Shown: positions 5,928 to 15,654 of the stretch, one piece after another | How the letters are laid out: the number at the start of each line of letters is the position of its first letter | How positions within the stretch are numbered: the stretch's first letter is position 1 | Assembly: GCA_002501205.1 (NCBI GenBank) | Contig: DLRW01000037.1 | Coordinates: forward strand, 1 to 64,000 | Direction of reading: 5' to 3' | DNA: 64,000 bases | Source of the DNA: Flavobacteriales bacterium UBA7878 | GTDB lineage: Bacteria > Bacteroidota > Bacteroidia > Flavobacteriales > Schleiferiaceae | Notes under the pieces: model-generated | Databases searched by the model: none | What the model was told of the DNA's origin: nothing | The model's input: only the letters and a program-made list of their open reading frames with translations | Program-made: the position numbers and the translations under genes

Positions 5928-8900
5928 TTATTGATCCTCGAAACTATCGAAACGACGAATAAAGCGGTTCATTTTACCCTTGGTACTGATGCTGTACATA
6001 AATGGAGGCATGCCGCGAACTTCATTTCGACGGTCCTTGATATCCATTTCTTTGAGTAAGGTCATAAACTCATCATTGGTGGTATAAATCCCCATCTGAT
6101 TTCGCTTGTAGTCGATATAGATTTCATCCGAACCTAAATCAAGGTATATGTAAATTTCATCTCCACGGCGCTTTCGCTGAATCTCCACATAGCCTTCCAC
6201 CTTAGCATTGACAAAGCTTTCACCAAAGCCAGCAATACCAATCGGACCTTCACTGAGGAAAGAAATAGACTCTGGAGTCCAGTTCATTGTCAGCTCTCCG
6301 AACAATAAGGTTTGCCTTAAATCATCAGGTACTTTTTCCGGAGCACCAAAGGCATTTACCTCTTCACGGAATTTTTCCAAATCTTTAGGTTCGAGTCGGT
6401 ATTCTGTGGCTATTTCGAATGCTTTCCGGCCAATATTAATGCCTTCACCATCGGCATTATCCGCTACTATTTGAGCAAATTTCTCCAACAGATCTTTAGC
6501 AAAGAAGAATTCCATGCCCATGGTTAAATCCAACTGCATTTTATCTGTGTTCAAATCGTAGCTAATCAGACCGTAGGAATTAATATTAAGTTGACTCTTA
6601 CCATCTCCCAGACTCATGGCTCCTTCACCTTCCATGGTACAGTTCAAATTATTGAATCGAAGGATATTGATGGGAAGGTCTGGGTTCTCAATCTTTTCTT
6701 TTTCGGTAATTACGTAGCTGCTAATTGCTTCGTCGTAGTAGAGCACGCCATTGGCAAAGAACATTTGCTTGTCGGTAGGACGTACTTCTTGACTTAAAAA
6801 GGCGGCATAACCGCTAATGGTATCGGAGGCCAGGTAAATTCCATTAGCCAGTAATTTGGTTTTGTCCTCCGAATCAACCTCGGGCAATTCTATGAGGATA
6901 TTTGCTGGATCAATAAGGCTCTCAAAATTGAACCAGTTGGTACTGATGGCATCACAATCCGCTTCAATATGGGTATATCCTCTAAAGAGTAATTCCTTGC
7001 GATCAGCTCGCATTCTTACATTACCATAGTAGGCAAAGAATGGGCTGAGGTAGAAAAAGTCTTCCTGACTAACCTGAGCGAAACCTACGGTAGTGCCGGT
7101 GTCAACTTTTAATTCCTTAAAGTGGATTGGCCAGGGAGTACCATCCTTGTCTACATATTCGTAATCACCTTTACCATGGTAATAATTGGCAGATTTAATG
7201 TCGATGGAAGCTCCGTATATATTGTGATACTGATCTACTAAATCGGCACTTACAGCGGCATTGGTGAGCGTACGCATGGCAGCATTACTATCAATAGCTA
7301 CATAACCAGTGTCAGGATATATATAGGCATCTGCTACAATGATTTCAGGAACCTTGAAGGATTCCAATAAGGTATTTTCCAAATAGAATTTAGAGTGATC
7401 TGCCAAGAAGCGCAGGGAGTCTTGATGTGGATGAACAGAGATCATCTCCGACAAGCCTGCACCACTTTCTTTGCTAAGATCGATGGCCTTTTTAGGAATT
7501 TGCCAAAGCGCAAAGTCCATATAGGCAATGTATTTATTAGCCGTTAAGCTGAAATACTGGTCTTTATTGAGCAAGCGGAACTCTCCTTTTTGCTTGGTGA
7601 AATCAATATCTGCTTGGGCACTATCTACCCCAAATCCCCAATCCGCATCAGGGTTTGCTCGTACGCGGAAAGCAGTATTCGGTGATAATAGCTTCCGGCT
7701 TTCGTAGGTATAATCCAAAGAGCGTGTTTCGGCATCTAAAAACTCATTAAGTCCTTTTCCCTTTAATCCGGTAGGGGAGTGAGCCAGGGTTCCAGTGGTG
7801 CGCATTCCCATTGCGTCGTACAAAGCAAAGGCTTGTTCCATACTGGTGGTATACAACACATCATTGTAAGGTTCCCAATGCAGCTTACTTTGATCTATGG
7901 TCACGTGAGGATTAGATCCTGCACCTCCGGTTTTTTCTGTGATTTCATAGGAAGTAGTAAGGCCATCTGTACTGTCTGGAAAGAAGAAAAATTCTTCGGA
8001 ATAGGCGACTGAGTTCAAATAATCGAGCTTTCCATTTCCGCGTAAGCCTCGATTGCTTAGGCTTAGCTCTGCTGTATATTGACCTTTCCCACCATAGGTT
8101 GGGAATCCACCAGCTGGGGTTTGTCGGGTAAAGCCTAATGAGTAGTCCTCCTGAACCTTGATGAATTCTTCGAATTCGGGGAATATATTGGCAGAGGTCA
8201 AGGTCCCGTCAAAGGATAATCCGGTAGTTGATGTATTGTCCAAACTGTCAATTTCGAAGGGTTCCAGGGTGACATAAAAGTCTTCTCGATTGTAGACCCC
8301 ATCAAAGATGCTGCGTTTGTCATAATAGATATATGAATCTTTAGCAGAGGTGAAAATGGGATACTCAGAGTAGGAGCCCTTACCGGATTTATTATTGGGT
8401 TTGTCAATTTGGAGGTCCCCGGTTAAATCCTGTAATACCGTTTTTACGTCTACTAAATACCTTTGCCCCAGTGCATTGGGCTCAAAGCTTAAAACCTTAA
8501 AACGCATGGAGTCGATATCAACCATGGCAATTCTGAATTGCTCATAATTGAACTTGAATTGATTTCCCCAGAAGTTAAATCGTCCTGCACTAATCTGGCC
8601 GTCGAAATCAAAGTTCAAATCCTTGTGAATGATGATTTTTTCATTGGCCGGGAAGAGTCCTACTTTTTGTGAGTCAGAAAGTGTGATGGCTTTAATCCCT
8701 TCTACTTCCATGGCGTAATCTTCCAGGCTCAAGGTAGCATTGGTTCCATTTTCAAGTCGGGATACAAATTGAATTACATCGAAGTCTCGCAAGCCCTTCG
8801 CATTTAAAATGTATTCGAAGGTTTTATCCTTGATATAGGCTTCGCGGGTTTGTACACTGTAATCGATAAAACCTAATACCGAAAAGCGCATTAGGAATCT

Positions 8901-10352
8901 ATGGGCATCGCTACGATCCATTTTGAGGTGGTAGGCAATGTCTTCATCTGTAAAGATGCGAGTGCCTCCCATTTTTTGAGAAAGTCTTTGCAGCATAACC
9001 AAGGGATGGCTACTGCTCATACCTCTGAGATCATCAAAGCGCCTGCCTCGATAGTAGTTTTTGCTTTCAAAGACCACCGGAGAGGTAGAGCCCATATTTA
9101 AACTCGAGATCTTCATCCGCGGACTACCCACGTCCCAGGTTATGATGTCGAACAGCATATCCAGATTATGATAGGAATCTGAGAAAATGGCCGAGCCCAT
9201 ACCTTCATCATTACGGATAAAGCTAAACTGCTTTTTCTCGGGTAGGTAGCGCATGGTAACCTTAGGATGGAAAATACTGTCGCCATTTCCTAAGTAAATT
9301 ACCGCTTCAACATCTTCGGAATAAACCTTGTCTCTGCGCAGCCAGAACCGACGGGAGGTAGCCTTTATGAGCACAGTATCCTTATAGTCCAGCATAATGG
9401 TAGCCCTGCTATTGCTATCATTTCCCCCGCCATAAAACCGGTCACCAATTATGGAAAATCCCCCTTTGAATTGAGCATAAGGCAGGATATAAGGAACATA
9501 CAGGTCGTTACGGTAGGATCGGAAACGAGGAAAAGTAGCATGGCCTGTTTCACTTTGACTGGTTAGTTTTTCATGCCAACTGCCTTCAACCGCCTGGTCC
9601 AGGTAAAAGTTGGTATGCAGGGTAACCGAGTCAATTTCCAGTTCGGGTTTAGTAACATCGAAGGAGTACTTAACAATATCCACATAAGCAGAGTCCTGTG
9701 TTAAGCCTGCACGAGTAAAATATCCCGTACCACCCTGGCCTTCAAATTGATATTGACGAGGTCTGAATTCACCCTGGGTTCCTTCAATCAGGGTGCTGTC
9801 ATTCTTATAAAAGCCTATTAAATCAGAAATGTCGAAGCTAAATACAGGACCGTTTTCAAAACGATATTGGCCAATTCCTCCAATCACTTCCCAGCGCAAT
9901 CGACCATCATCATAGAGTACATTTCGATGGATAACATTGTAGAAGGTGGCGAGGTAAACGGAAGATTGCTTAAGGGGTCTTTTGCTAACTTCTTCAAAAT
10001 CTTTGTAGAAGCGTTCTAATTCCCCATCGGCTTGTTCCTGCTTAAACCAAATACTGATGCGTAACAAATGGGCCCAATCTTCAAAATCGCGCATTCGCTT
10101 GCGCAATAGACCATTGCTCAAATCGTAAAGCAGGGCCGCTTCTTCATCGGTAAATTGATCGATGAAGAGACTGTCAAAGTCTCGGCTTAGATGTTCAATG
10201 GCGGTATCCTCAAGATTAGAATTCTCATCTTCCCAAAACTGTTTCAATTCCTGTAAATAGGTGGTCTTTTCGGGAGTAAAGCGTTTAAAGCTCTGGCCTT
10301 GAAGGGCCATAAAGGAGCTGCAGAGAAAAATAAAAATGAGGCGTAATCGCAT
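5928..10352 (-). CDS. Very large secreted protein of unknown function (1474 aa)
   Basis: I cannot assign this protein. It begins with a clear signal peptide (MRLRLIFIFLCSSFMALQGQ), which is why I place the start at 10352 and not at the in-frame codon at 10397, which would overlap prmA. The mature protein is long, soluble, rich in Asp, Tyr and Phe, and made of repeated beta-like segments (for example ISAGRFNFWGNQFKFNYEQF and VRMRADRKELLFRGYTHIEA). This recalls beta-solenoid or AsmA/LptD-like envelope proteins, but that is only an impression. No T9SS C-terminal signal, lipobox or transmembrane helix is visible, so a periplasmic location is likely. It is the last gene of the tpiA-prmA operon, 20 bases after prmA. 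Confidence 0.7.
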   Translation of the reverse strand: MRLRLIFIFLCSSFMALQGQSFKRFTPEKTTYLQELKQFWEDENSNLEDTAIEHLSRDFDSLFIDQFTDEEAALLYDLSNGLLRKRMRDFEDWAHLLRISIWFKQEQADGELERFYKDFEEVSKRPLKQSSVYLATFYNVIHRNVLYDDGRLRWEVIGGIGQYRFENGPVFSFDISDLIGFYKNDSTLIEGTQGEFRPRQYQFEGQGGTGYFTRAGLTQDSAYVDIVKYSFDVTKPELEIDSVTLHTNFYLDQAVEGSWHEKLTSQSETGHATFPRFRSYRNDLYVPYILPYAQFKGGFSIIGDRFYGGGNDSNSRATIMLDYKDTVLIKATSRRFWLRRDKVYSEDVEAVIYLGNGDSIFHPKVTMRYLPEKKQFSFIRNDEGMGSAIFSDSYHNLDMLFDIITWDVGSPRMKISSLNMGSTSPVVFESKNYYRGRRFDDLRGMSSSHPLVMLQRLSQKMGGTRIFTDEDIAYHLKMDRSDAHRFLMRFSVLGFIDYSVQTREAYIKDKTFEYILNAKGLRDFDVIQFVSRLENGTNATLSLEDYAMEVEGIKAITLSDSQKVGLFPANEKIIIHKDLNFDFDGQISAGRFNFWGNQFKFNYEQFRIAMVDIDSMRFKVLSFEPNALGQRYLVDVKTVLQDLTGDLQIDKPNNKSGKGSYSEYPIFTSAKDSYIYYDKRSIFDGVYNREDFYVTLEPFEIDSLDNTSTTGLSFDGTLTSANIFPEFEEFIKVQEDYSLGFTRQTPAGGFPTYGGKGQYTAELSLSNRGLRGNGKLDYLNSVAYSEEFFFFPDSTDGLTTSYEITEKTGGAGSNPHVTIDQSKLHWEPYNDVLYTTSMEQAFALYDAMGMRTTGTLAHSPTGLKGKGLNEFLDAETRSLDYTYESRKLLSPNTAFRVRANPDADWGFGVDSAQADIDFTKQKGEFRLLNKDQYFSLTANKYIAYMDFALWQIPKKAIDLSKESGAGLSEMISVHPHQDSLRFLADHSKFYLENTLLESFKVPEIIVADAYIYPDTGYVAIDSNAAMRTLTNAAVSADLVDQYHNIYGASIDIKSANYYHGKGDYEYVDKDGTPWPIHFKELKVDTGTTVGFAQVSQEDFFYLSPFFAYYGNVRMRADRKELLFRGYTHIEADCDAISTNWFNFESLIDPANILIELPEVDSEDKTKLLANGIYLASDTISGYAAFLSQEVRPTDKQMFFANGVLYYDEAISSYVITEKEKIENPDLPINILRFNNLNCTMEGEGAMSLGDGKSQLNINSYGLISYDLNTDKMQLDLTMGMEFFFAKDLLEKFAQIVADNADGEGINIGRKAFEIATEYRLEPKDLEKFREEVNAFGAPEKVPDDLRQTLLFGELTMNWTPESISFLSEGPIGIAGFGESFVNAKVEGYVEIQRKRRGDEIYIYLDLGSDEIYIDYKRNQMGIYTTNDEFMTLLKEMDIKDRRNEVRGMPPFMYSISTKGKMNRFIRRFDSFEDQ

Positions 10353-10372
10353 CGGCAGAGGGTATTTGGGAA

Positions 10373-11209
10373 TTAGGGCTTTTGATAATGAACGCATTGC
10401 CAGCGTTCTTCTTCTATACGATGGCGAAATTCTAAACCTTGTTTGCGAGCTTCTTCGTCGATCAGCTCAAAATCATGGGCGAAAAAACCACTGAATAAAA
10501 TGGATCCACCGGAGGCCAAAGTGTCTACATAGGCCTTCATATCCTCCAATAATACATTACGGTTGATATTCGCTAAAATCAGGTCATAGTTTCTGCCTTG
10601 CAGTAAGGCGGCATCGCCCCATTCTGCTTTTACCTTATCCGCATTATTGCGATCGGCATTCTCGGCGGTATTTTCTACGGCCCATTCGAAATTGTCAATG
10701 GCATCTATTTCCGTAGCGCCTAATTGTTGAGCGAGGATGGCTAAAATTCCGGTACCAGTTCCCATGTCCAAGACCTTCTTTCCTTTGAAATCAAGATCAA
10801 ACATAGCCTTGGCCATTAACCTGGTAGTATGGTGATGTCCGGTTCCGAAAGACATTTTAGGCTCAATCACGATCTCATGATCAAAGCTTCCGCTGATCTC
10901 GTGAAAAGGGGCCCGAATTAAGAGACGTTGTTCTAAACTTACCGGTTCATAATTTCGCTCCCATTCCTCGTTCCAGTTAATGGTTTCTAACTTTTCAGAG
11001 CTGTAGCTGATTTCGAATTCATCTCCGCTAAAGAGGGGAATGGCTTCCAATTCTTCTGCATCGAAGTCCTCTTCCAAAATATAGGCCTTCAGTCCTTTAG
11101 GACTTTCTTCAAAACTGTCGTAACCTAAATTATCCAAAAGGGCCAGGAGGATATCACGTCCGGGCTCTACCGGGCTAATCTGGAAATCGAGGACCAGGTA
11201 ATTTTTCAT
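10373..11209 (-). CDS. prmA: Ribosomal protein L11 methyltransferase
   Basis: PrmA trimethylates ribosomal protein L11 using S-adenosylmethionine. The 278-residue length is normal. The substrate-recognition domain occupies roughly the first 90 residues. The catalytic part carries PKMSFGTGHHHTTR (117-130), the SAM-binding glycine loop VLDMGTGTGILA (146-157) and LILANINRNVLL near residue 215, all signature features. Its ATG overlaps the tpiA stop codon (ATGA), indicating translational coupling. The tpiA-prmA adjacency is common in Flavobacteriia. Confidence 0.93.
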   Translation of the reverse strand: MKNYLVLDFQISPVEPGRDILLALLDNLGYDSFEESPKGLKAYILEEDFDAEELEAIPLFSGDEFEISYSSEKLETINWNEEWERNYEPVSLEQRLLIRAPFHEISGSFDHEIVIEPKMSFGTGHHHTTRLMAKAMFDLDFKGKKVLDMGTGTGILAILAQQLGATEIDAIDNFEWAVENTAENADRNNADKVKAEWGDAALLQGRNYDLILANINRNVLLEDMKAYVDTLASGGSILFSGFFAHDFELIDEEARKQGLEFRHRIEEERWQCVHYQKP

Positions 11210-11979
11210 CGTAAAATAGATTCACCGATTTTAATAAGCTCCAGGAAAGAGTCGATTTGAATAGAGGCACCACCGATTAAGCCACCATCAATATCCGGTT
11301 GACTAAATAAATCTTTGGCATTGGATGGTTTTACCGATCCCCCATAAAGAATTGAGGTTTCATCGGCTACCGTCGCGGAGAATCTGCCGGTTAAGAATTT
11401 ACGGATGAAGGCATGCATTTCCTGTGCTTGCTCTGGACTGGCTGTTTCACCGGTTCCAATTGCCCAAATGGGTTCATAAGCCAAAATGATATGAGGAATC
11501 TGGTCGGCATTGAAATTCTTAAGACCTGCTTCTAACTGCTTCTCTATATGCTTAAAGTGAACCCCGGCCTGACGTTGTTCCAGGCTTTCTCCAACACAGA
11601 AAATAGGGTAGAGGTCGTATTCCAGAGCCTTGTGAAGTTTGGATTCCAAAAGGGCATCATCTTCACCAAAAATTTCCCGACGTTCAGAATGGCCTACAAT
11701 TACCAATTCTACACCAGCATCAACCAGCATACTGGCACTAATTTCACCGGTATAAGCCCCGTTTTCGTGAGCACACATATTTTGGGCTACTACCGAAAGT
11801 TTGGTATTGGTAGACAGCTTTACGGTTTGCACCAATTGATGAGCGGGGGGAGCTACAATTACATCTATATGTTTGGCCGGATTTGCATTTAAGTAATCAT
11901 CACTGGCTTTAACCAAAGTGGCTCCCTGAGCCAGGTTGAGATTCATTTTCCAGTTCCCGGCAATAATTTTACGTGCCAT
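11206..11979 (-). CDS. tpiA: Triosephosphate isomerase
   Basis: This glycolytic enzyme interconverts dihydroxyacetone phosphate and glyceraldehyde 3-phosphate in the cytoplasm. The 257 residues cover the full TIM barrel. GNWKMN (8-13) contains the catalytic Lys11, IVGHSERR holds His97, and AYEPIWAIGTG holds the catalytic base Glu169 and the flexible loop. The phosphate-binding segments GGSVKPSN and DGGLIGGAS follow near the C-terminus. Nothing is missing. It lies in a leftward operon between a permease gene (10-base gap) and prmA (4-base overlap). Confidence 0.97.
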   Translation of the reverse strand: MARKIIAGNWKMNLNLAQGATLVKASDDYLNANPAKHIDVIVAPPAHQLVQTVKLSTNTKLSVVAQNMCAHENGAYTGEISASMLVDAGVELVIVGHSERREIFGEDDALLESKLHKALEYDLYPIFCVGESLEQRQAGVHFKHIEKQLEAGLKNFNADQIPHIILAYEPIWAIGTGETASPEQAQEMHAFIRKFLTGRFSATVADETSILYGGSVKPSNAKDLFSQPDIDGGLIGGASIQIDSFLELIKIGESILR

Positions 11980-11989
11980 GCTATTTCAA

Positions 11990-13063
11990 TTAATTACGTA
12001 CTCTGGGGTCGACCCAAGCGTACAATAAATCTACAATTATACTGATCACCACAAAGGTAATCGCAATCAGCAGTACTGCCCCCATTACCAGGGGTAAATC
12101 CAACTGATTTAGAGCGTCTACAATTTGTTTTCCCAAGCCATTCCATCCAAAGATATATTCCACAAATACAGCTCCCGCCAGCATAGAAGCAAACCAACCT
12201 GAAGCAGCAGTAATAACCGGATTAAGGGCATTGCGTAAGGCGTGTTTTCTCAGAATGGCAGGCATACTTAGCCCCTTGGCCCGAGCCGTTCGGATGTAAT
12301 CCTGACCGAGCTCCTCCAGAATCGAAGATCGACTCAATTGAATGATTACCGCCAAGGGACGAATTCCCAGGGTTATCGCTGGCAAAATCAAATTAGACCA
12401 AGCAATGTAACGCCCTTCGCCATAAAGGTCTGCTTCGTAAAGACTGCCAGTCATATTAAGGCCCGTCCATTTGGAAAGAAGATAGCCAAAAATCCAGGCC
12501 ATTAAAATGGCAGAGAAAAAGGAAGGAACTGACATACCTAAGGTCCCGAAAAAGTTGATGCCACTATCAATCCAGGTGCCTTTAAAACGGGCAGCCAGCA
12601 TACCTAAGCTCAGGCCTAAAAGCAAAGCCAAGGTCATCGCAGCTATTGCCAGCACTAAGGTATTGGGAAAGGTTTCACTAAGAATCGTGATCACTTCTTT
12701 TCCCTGGGAGCGGAAGGAGGTTCGTAGATAGGGAGCTTTCAAACAAAGTACTCCTCCTCCAATTTTGAATAGTTCCACAGGCTCCTTTTGATAGCGCTGA
12801 TAATTGCTGAAATCTTTGGGATCGTTACTGTGCCAGGAAAGCGGGCTTAGATCATTTAAATAATGTAGATACTGCTGAGCGATGGGTAAATCGAAGCCAT
12901 ATTTGGCTTTAATTCGGGTCAATTGCTCACTGTCTTCTCTTTGATCCAGCATCATCCTTGAAGGATCACCGGGTAATACATTAAATAGAAAAAAGACAAC
13001 AGTAATAACGCCCCACATTACCAGGAGGCCATACCAGGTTTTATTCCAGATAAAACGCAGCAA
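11990..13063 (-). CDS. OppB/DppB-type ABC transporter permease (TTG start)
   Basis: This is an inner-membrane permease subunit of the dipeptide/oligopeptide/nickel ABC importer class. The N-terminus WYGLLVMWGVITVVFFLFNVLPGDP is the usual OppB opening. The ATPase-contacting EAA-type loop reads DYIRTARAKGLS with KHALRNALNPV after it, and FGWNGLGKQIVDAL with a final VDLLYAWVDPRVRN is diagnostic. Length (357 aa) is slightly long because of an extra periplasmic segment at about residues 75-110. The start codon is TTG, directly abutting the TAA of the preceding gene; no ATG is available nearby. No OppC, ATPase or binding protein is adjacent, so its partners must be elsewhere. The substrate cannot be inferred. 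Confidence 0.88.
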   Translation of the reverse strand: MLRFIWNKTWYGLLVMWGVITVVFFLFNVLPGDPSRMMLDQREDSEQLTRIKAKYGFDLPIAQQYLHYLNDLSPLSWHSNDPKDFSNYQRYQKEPVELFKIGGGVLCLKAPYLRTSFRSQGKEVITILSETFPNTLVLAIAAMTLALLLGLSLGMLAARFKGTWIDSGINFFGTLGMSVPSFFSAILMAWIFGYLLSKWTGLNMTGSLYEADLYGEGRYIAWSNLILPAITLGIRPLAVIIQLSRSSILEELGQDYIRTARAKGLSMPAILRKHALRNALNPVITAASGWFASMLAGAVFVEYIFGWNGLGKQIVDALNQLDLPLVMGAVLLIAITFVVISIIVDLLYAWVDPRVRN

Positions 13064-14209
13064 TTATTTCCAGTTTTGAGCCAGCTTATTAAAAGCTGGT
13101 AAGTCCTGTGCATGCCACTTCTTAACGATCACACCTTTTTCGAGCATTAAAATACCTGGATTAGCGCGAATAATGGTTTTGGCCGTGGTGCCATCGATGA
13201 TTCCGAAACTAAAGCGTAAGGACCAAGCCTCACTTTTTTCTGCGGCCAATGAAGGTAAGCTACCAGTAATACCAATAAAGGGAATTTCTTGATCGGCTGC
13301 CGCTAAAGCAAATTCGTTTATGGGAGCGTAAGCACTGCTGTCGCTCTTATTGAGATCATAAGCGACCAGCACAAAAATTCGCTCGGCGGCCAATACCTGA
13401 TCCGTAACATCATTGCCATTCATTTCAATGCTGAAGTCGTGGATAGGAGGTTCATAACCCTCGCTTAAAAGCACGGTTTCACTCTCATCACTTTGAATTT
13501 CCCATTCTTTTTTCTGCCACCAGCCTTCACTGATATAGTCTTGGGAATTTACCTTCATGCTCTCTCCGGTATTGGCATTTTTTATGGTGTAGATGGTAGC
13601 GTATTTGGGTGGCTCCAAATTCAATTCTTCGGCAGATTTCATGCCTTCTACTATGCTTTTTCCTTCGGCATAGGGACGGAAATCTTTAATGGGAAGATGC
13701 CCCAAAACATAATAGCCCATAGCTATACATCCGGCCAGGGAAAGGCTGAGTACCACATTCTGGCCACCCGGACCCATCAGGGGTTTAATAAATTGTCGGT
13801 TAAAGAATATCAGGCTAATTAAAACCGTGATAACTATATCCTTTCCAAAAGACTGCCAAGGTGTTAAGGGAATGGCATCACCAAAGCAACCGCAATCTGT
13901 TACCTTATTGAAATAAGCCGAATAGAAGGTAAGGAAGGTGAAGAATACAATCATTAAAAGCAAAAGCCAGCTGGTGAGATTTATCCATTTGCCTACTAGT
14001 AAGGCTACGCCAAGGATCACTTCTAAAACCACAATGAAGAGTGCCAAAGGCAAGGTATAATCACTGAGGAAAGTGAGGTTTAAAACATCGGGAGCAAAAT
14101 AATCGCCCAGCTTAAAGGCGAAACCCATGGGGTCATTGAGTTTGATCAATCCTGAAAAAATAAAAAGGCCACCAACCAGGAGGCGCGATATCTGGGTGAT
14201 CAATTTCAT
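13064..14209 (-). CDS. DoxX-domain protein of the BT_3928 type
   Basis: This 381-residue membrane protein has an N-terminal DoxX domain of four helices (ISRLLVGGLFIFSGLIKLNDP opening, residues 5-140, including TDCGCFGDAIPLTPWQS) and one further helix near 155. A long soluble domain follows, whose end resembles a thioredoxin-like strand set (IPFIGITGS ... ANPGILMLEKGVIVKKWHA). The GCFG pair of cysteines suits a redox role in the membrane. The same gene is regularly found next to DUF1599 and tpiA in Bacteroidota. The exact function is unknown; coupling of quinone or thiol chemistry to an extracytoplasmic domain is a guess. It sits 6 bases after the DUF1599 gene. Confidence 0.8.
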   Translation of the reverse strand: MKLITQISRLLVGGLFIFSGLIKLNDPMGFAFKLGDYFAPDVLNLTFLSDYTLPLALFIVVLEVILGVALLVGKWINLTSWLLLLMIVFFTFLTFYSAYFNKVTDCGCFGDAIPLTPWQSFGKDIVITVLISLIFFNRQFIKPLMGPGGQNVVLSLSLAGCIAMGYYVLGHLPIKDFRPYAEGKSIVEGMKSAEELNLEPPKYATIYTIKNANTGESMKVNSQDYISEGWWQKKEWEIQSDESETVLLSEGYEPPIHDFSIEMNGNDVTDQVLAAERIFVLVAYDLNKSDSSAYAPINEFALAAADQEIPFIGITGSLPSLAAEKSEAWSLRFSFGIIDGTTAKTIIRANPGILMLEKGVIVKKWHAQDLPAFNKLAQNWK

Positions 14210-14215
14210 AGTGCT

Positions 14216-14755
14216 TTATTTTTCATTCATTTTTATGAGCGCAAATACTGCATAGTTTACCATATCCAGGTAATTCGCATCAATTCCTTCCGAAGCAATG
14301 GTCTTACCGGCATTATCTTCAATCTGTTTAATTCGAAGGATTTTTTGCAAAATCAAATCAGTAAGGGAAGATATCCGCATATCGCGCCATGCTTCACCAT
14401 AATCATGGTTTTTACGCTCCATCAAATTTTTGGCCACTGTGGCCTGAGCATTAAAAACCTCCAAAGCTTCAGCTTCATTTAAATCCGGTTCCTGGGCAAT
14501 GCCTCTTTCAATCTGCACCAAGGCCATCAAACTGTAATTGATGATCCCGATAAACTCACCATCCATATGGTCATCTACCAATTGTACCCCTTTATCTTGA
14601 ATACTCCGCAGGCGGTTTGCCTTGATGAAGATTTGATCCGTTAAAGATGGTAGTCGTAAAATGCGCCAGGCTGCCCCGTAGTCGCGATGTTTTTTCAGGT
14701 ATAAACTGCGGCAATGTTGAATTACCGAATCGTACTGTTCAGAAGTATTCGCCAT
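14216..14755 (-). CDS. DUF1599 domain protein (two repeats)
   Basis: A 179-residue soluble protein built from two similar halves: KHRDYGAAWRILRLPSLTDQ near residue 18 and NHDYGEAWRDMRISSLTDLI near residue 115, each followed by a helix with K-x-x-R-I and a later NYxxxALxxxE helix. This is the DUF1599 architecture, related in shape to the all-alpha NTP pyrophosphatase-like proteins; a nucleotide role is possible but not shown. It is the first gene of the leftward operon and is divergent from folP, with only 35 bases between the starts. Confidence 0.85.
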   Translation of the reverse strand: MANTSEQYDSVIQHCRSLYLKKHRDYGAAWRILRLPSLTDQIFIKANRLRSIQDKGVQLVDDHMDGEFIGIINYSLMALVQIERGIAQEPDLNEAEALEVFNAQATVAKNLMERKNHDYGEAWRDMRISSLTDLILQKILRIKQIEDNAGKTIASEGIDANYLDMVNYAVFALIKMNEK

Positions 14756-14759
14756 TTGA

Positions 14760-14782
14760 TAATTTCGCTGCGATTAAAGATA
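14760..14782. promoter_or_regulatory. Overlapping divergent promoter elements, DUF1599 / folP
   Basis: TAATTTCG (14760-14767, rightward) and TATCTTTA on the minus strand (14775-14782, leftward) each match TAnnTTTG at seven of eight positions. They sit back to back in the 35-base gap between the two starts. Confidence 0.4.
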
Positions 14783-14790
14783 GCGGAAAG

Positions 14791-15654
14791 GTGGCGAAAG
14801 ATAAGGCATTTTACCAGAAGGGAAGTCTCAATTTAGGTGGCAAAGTCTACTCATTGGATCAGGCTATGATCATGGGTATTTTAAATATAAATCCGGATTC
14901 TTTCTTTGATGGCGGGGCTTATACCAGTGTAGAGAAGGCTCTGAATCAAGCTCGAAGAATGCAGGCTGAAGGAGCCGATATTATTGATTTGGGGCCAGCC
15001 AGTTCCAAGCCTGGATCCGCTCTAATTGAGCCGGAAAAGGAATGGCAAATCCTGGCTCCTGTAATCCAGGCTTTAAGAACTGAATTGCCGGAGATGCCCC
15101 TTTCAGTGGATACTTATAATGCTAAAACCGCGGAACGGTCCTTGTCCAATGGGATCGCCCTGATTAATGATATTTCAGGAGGAATGATAGATCCGGCGAT
15201 GATTTCATTCATCGGCGAAAGCCAAGTACCATATGTAATGATGCATATGCAAGGTTTGCCAGAAAATATGCAACAGAATCCCCAATACGATAATGTTGTA
15301 AAGGAAGTGGCGCGTTTTTTTAGTGAGCAATTGGAAAAGCTGGTGGCGGCAGGCGCTACTGACATCATTCTGGATCCAGGCTTTGGTTTCGGGAAAAGTC
15401 AGGCTGATAATTATCGACTATTTCAACATATCAATTACTTCAAACTGATATTTGAACTCCCCATATTGGTGGGGATTAGTCGTAAATCCATGATTTATAA
15501 AAGTCTGGGGCTAAATGCACAAGAAGCTCTGAATGCCACTACCGTAATGCATACTTTAGCCTTGCAGCAAGGGGCCGACATCCTTCGGGTACACGATGTG
15601 AAGGAAGCCGTTGAAGTGCGCAAAATCCTTAACTTGAACCAAAATTTCGCCTAA
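14791..15654 (+). CDS. folP: Dihydropteroate synthase (GTG start)
   Basis: FolP condenses p-aminobenzoate with dihydropterin pyrophosphate in folate synthesis and is the sulfonamide target. Motifs are in order: MGILNINPDSFFDGGAY, GADIIDLGPASSKPGS, the Asp in SVDTYNAKTAE, VMMHMQGLPENMQ, ILDPGFGFGKSQADN and LVGISRKSMIY. The frame is open far upstream into the DUF1599 gene, but homology begins at KDKAFYQKGSLNL, so I place the start at the GTG at 14791, giving 287 residues, the usual size. Its TAA abuts the ATG of cdaA, so folP and cdaA are co-transcribed. Confidence 0.93.
   Translation: MAKDKAFYQKGSLNLGGKVYSLDQAMIMGILNINPDSFFDGGAYTSVEKALNQARRMQAEGADIIDLGPASSKPGSALIEPEKEWQILAPVIQALRTELPEMPLSVDTYNAKTAERSLSNGIALINDISGGMIDPAMISFIGESQVPYVMMHMQGLPENMQQNPQYDNVVKEVARFFSEQLEKLVAAGATDIILDPGFGFGKSQADNYRLFQHINYFKLIFELPILVGISRKSMIYKSLGLNAQEALNATTVMHTLALQQGADILRVHDVKEAVEVRKILNLNQNFA

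Noticed and set aside
10353..10397. Upstream start for the 1474-residue protein
   Set aside because: It would overlap prmA and hide the signal peptide behind 15 charged residues.
13493..13822. Rightward frame inside the BT_3928-type gene
   Set aside because: Antisense shadow with no homology-like features.
14647..14790. Longer N-terminus for FolP
   Set aside because: It would lie mostly inside the divergent DUF1599 gene and before the likely promoter; similarity to FolP begins at the GTG start.
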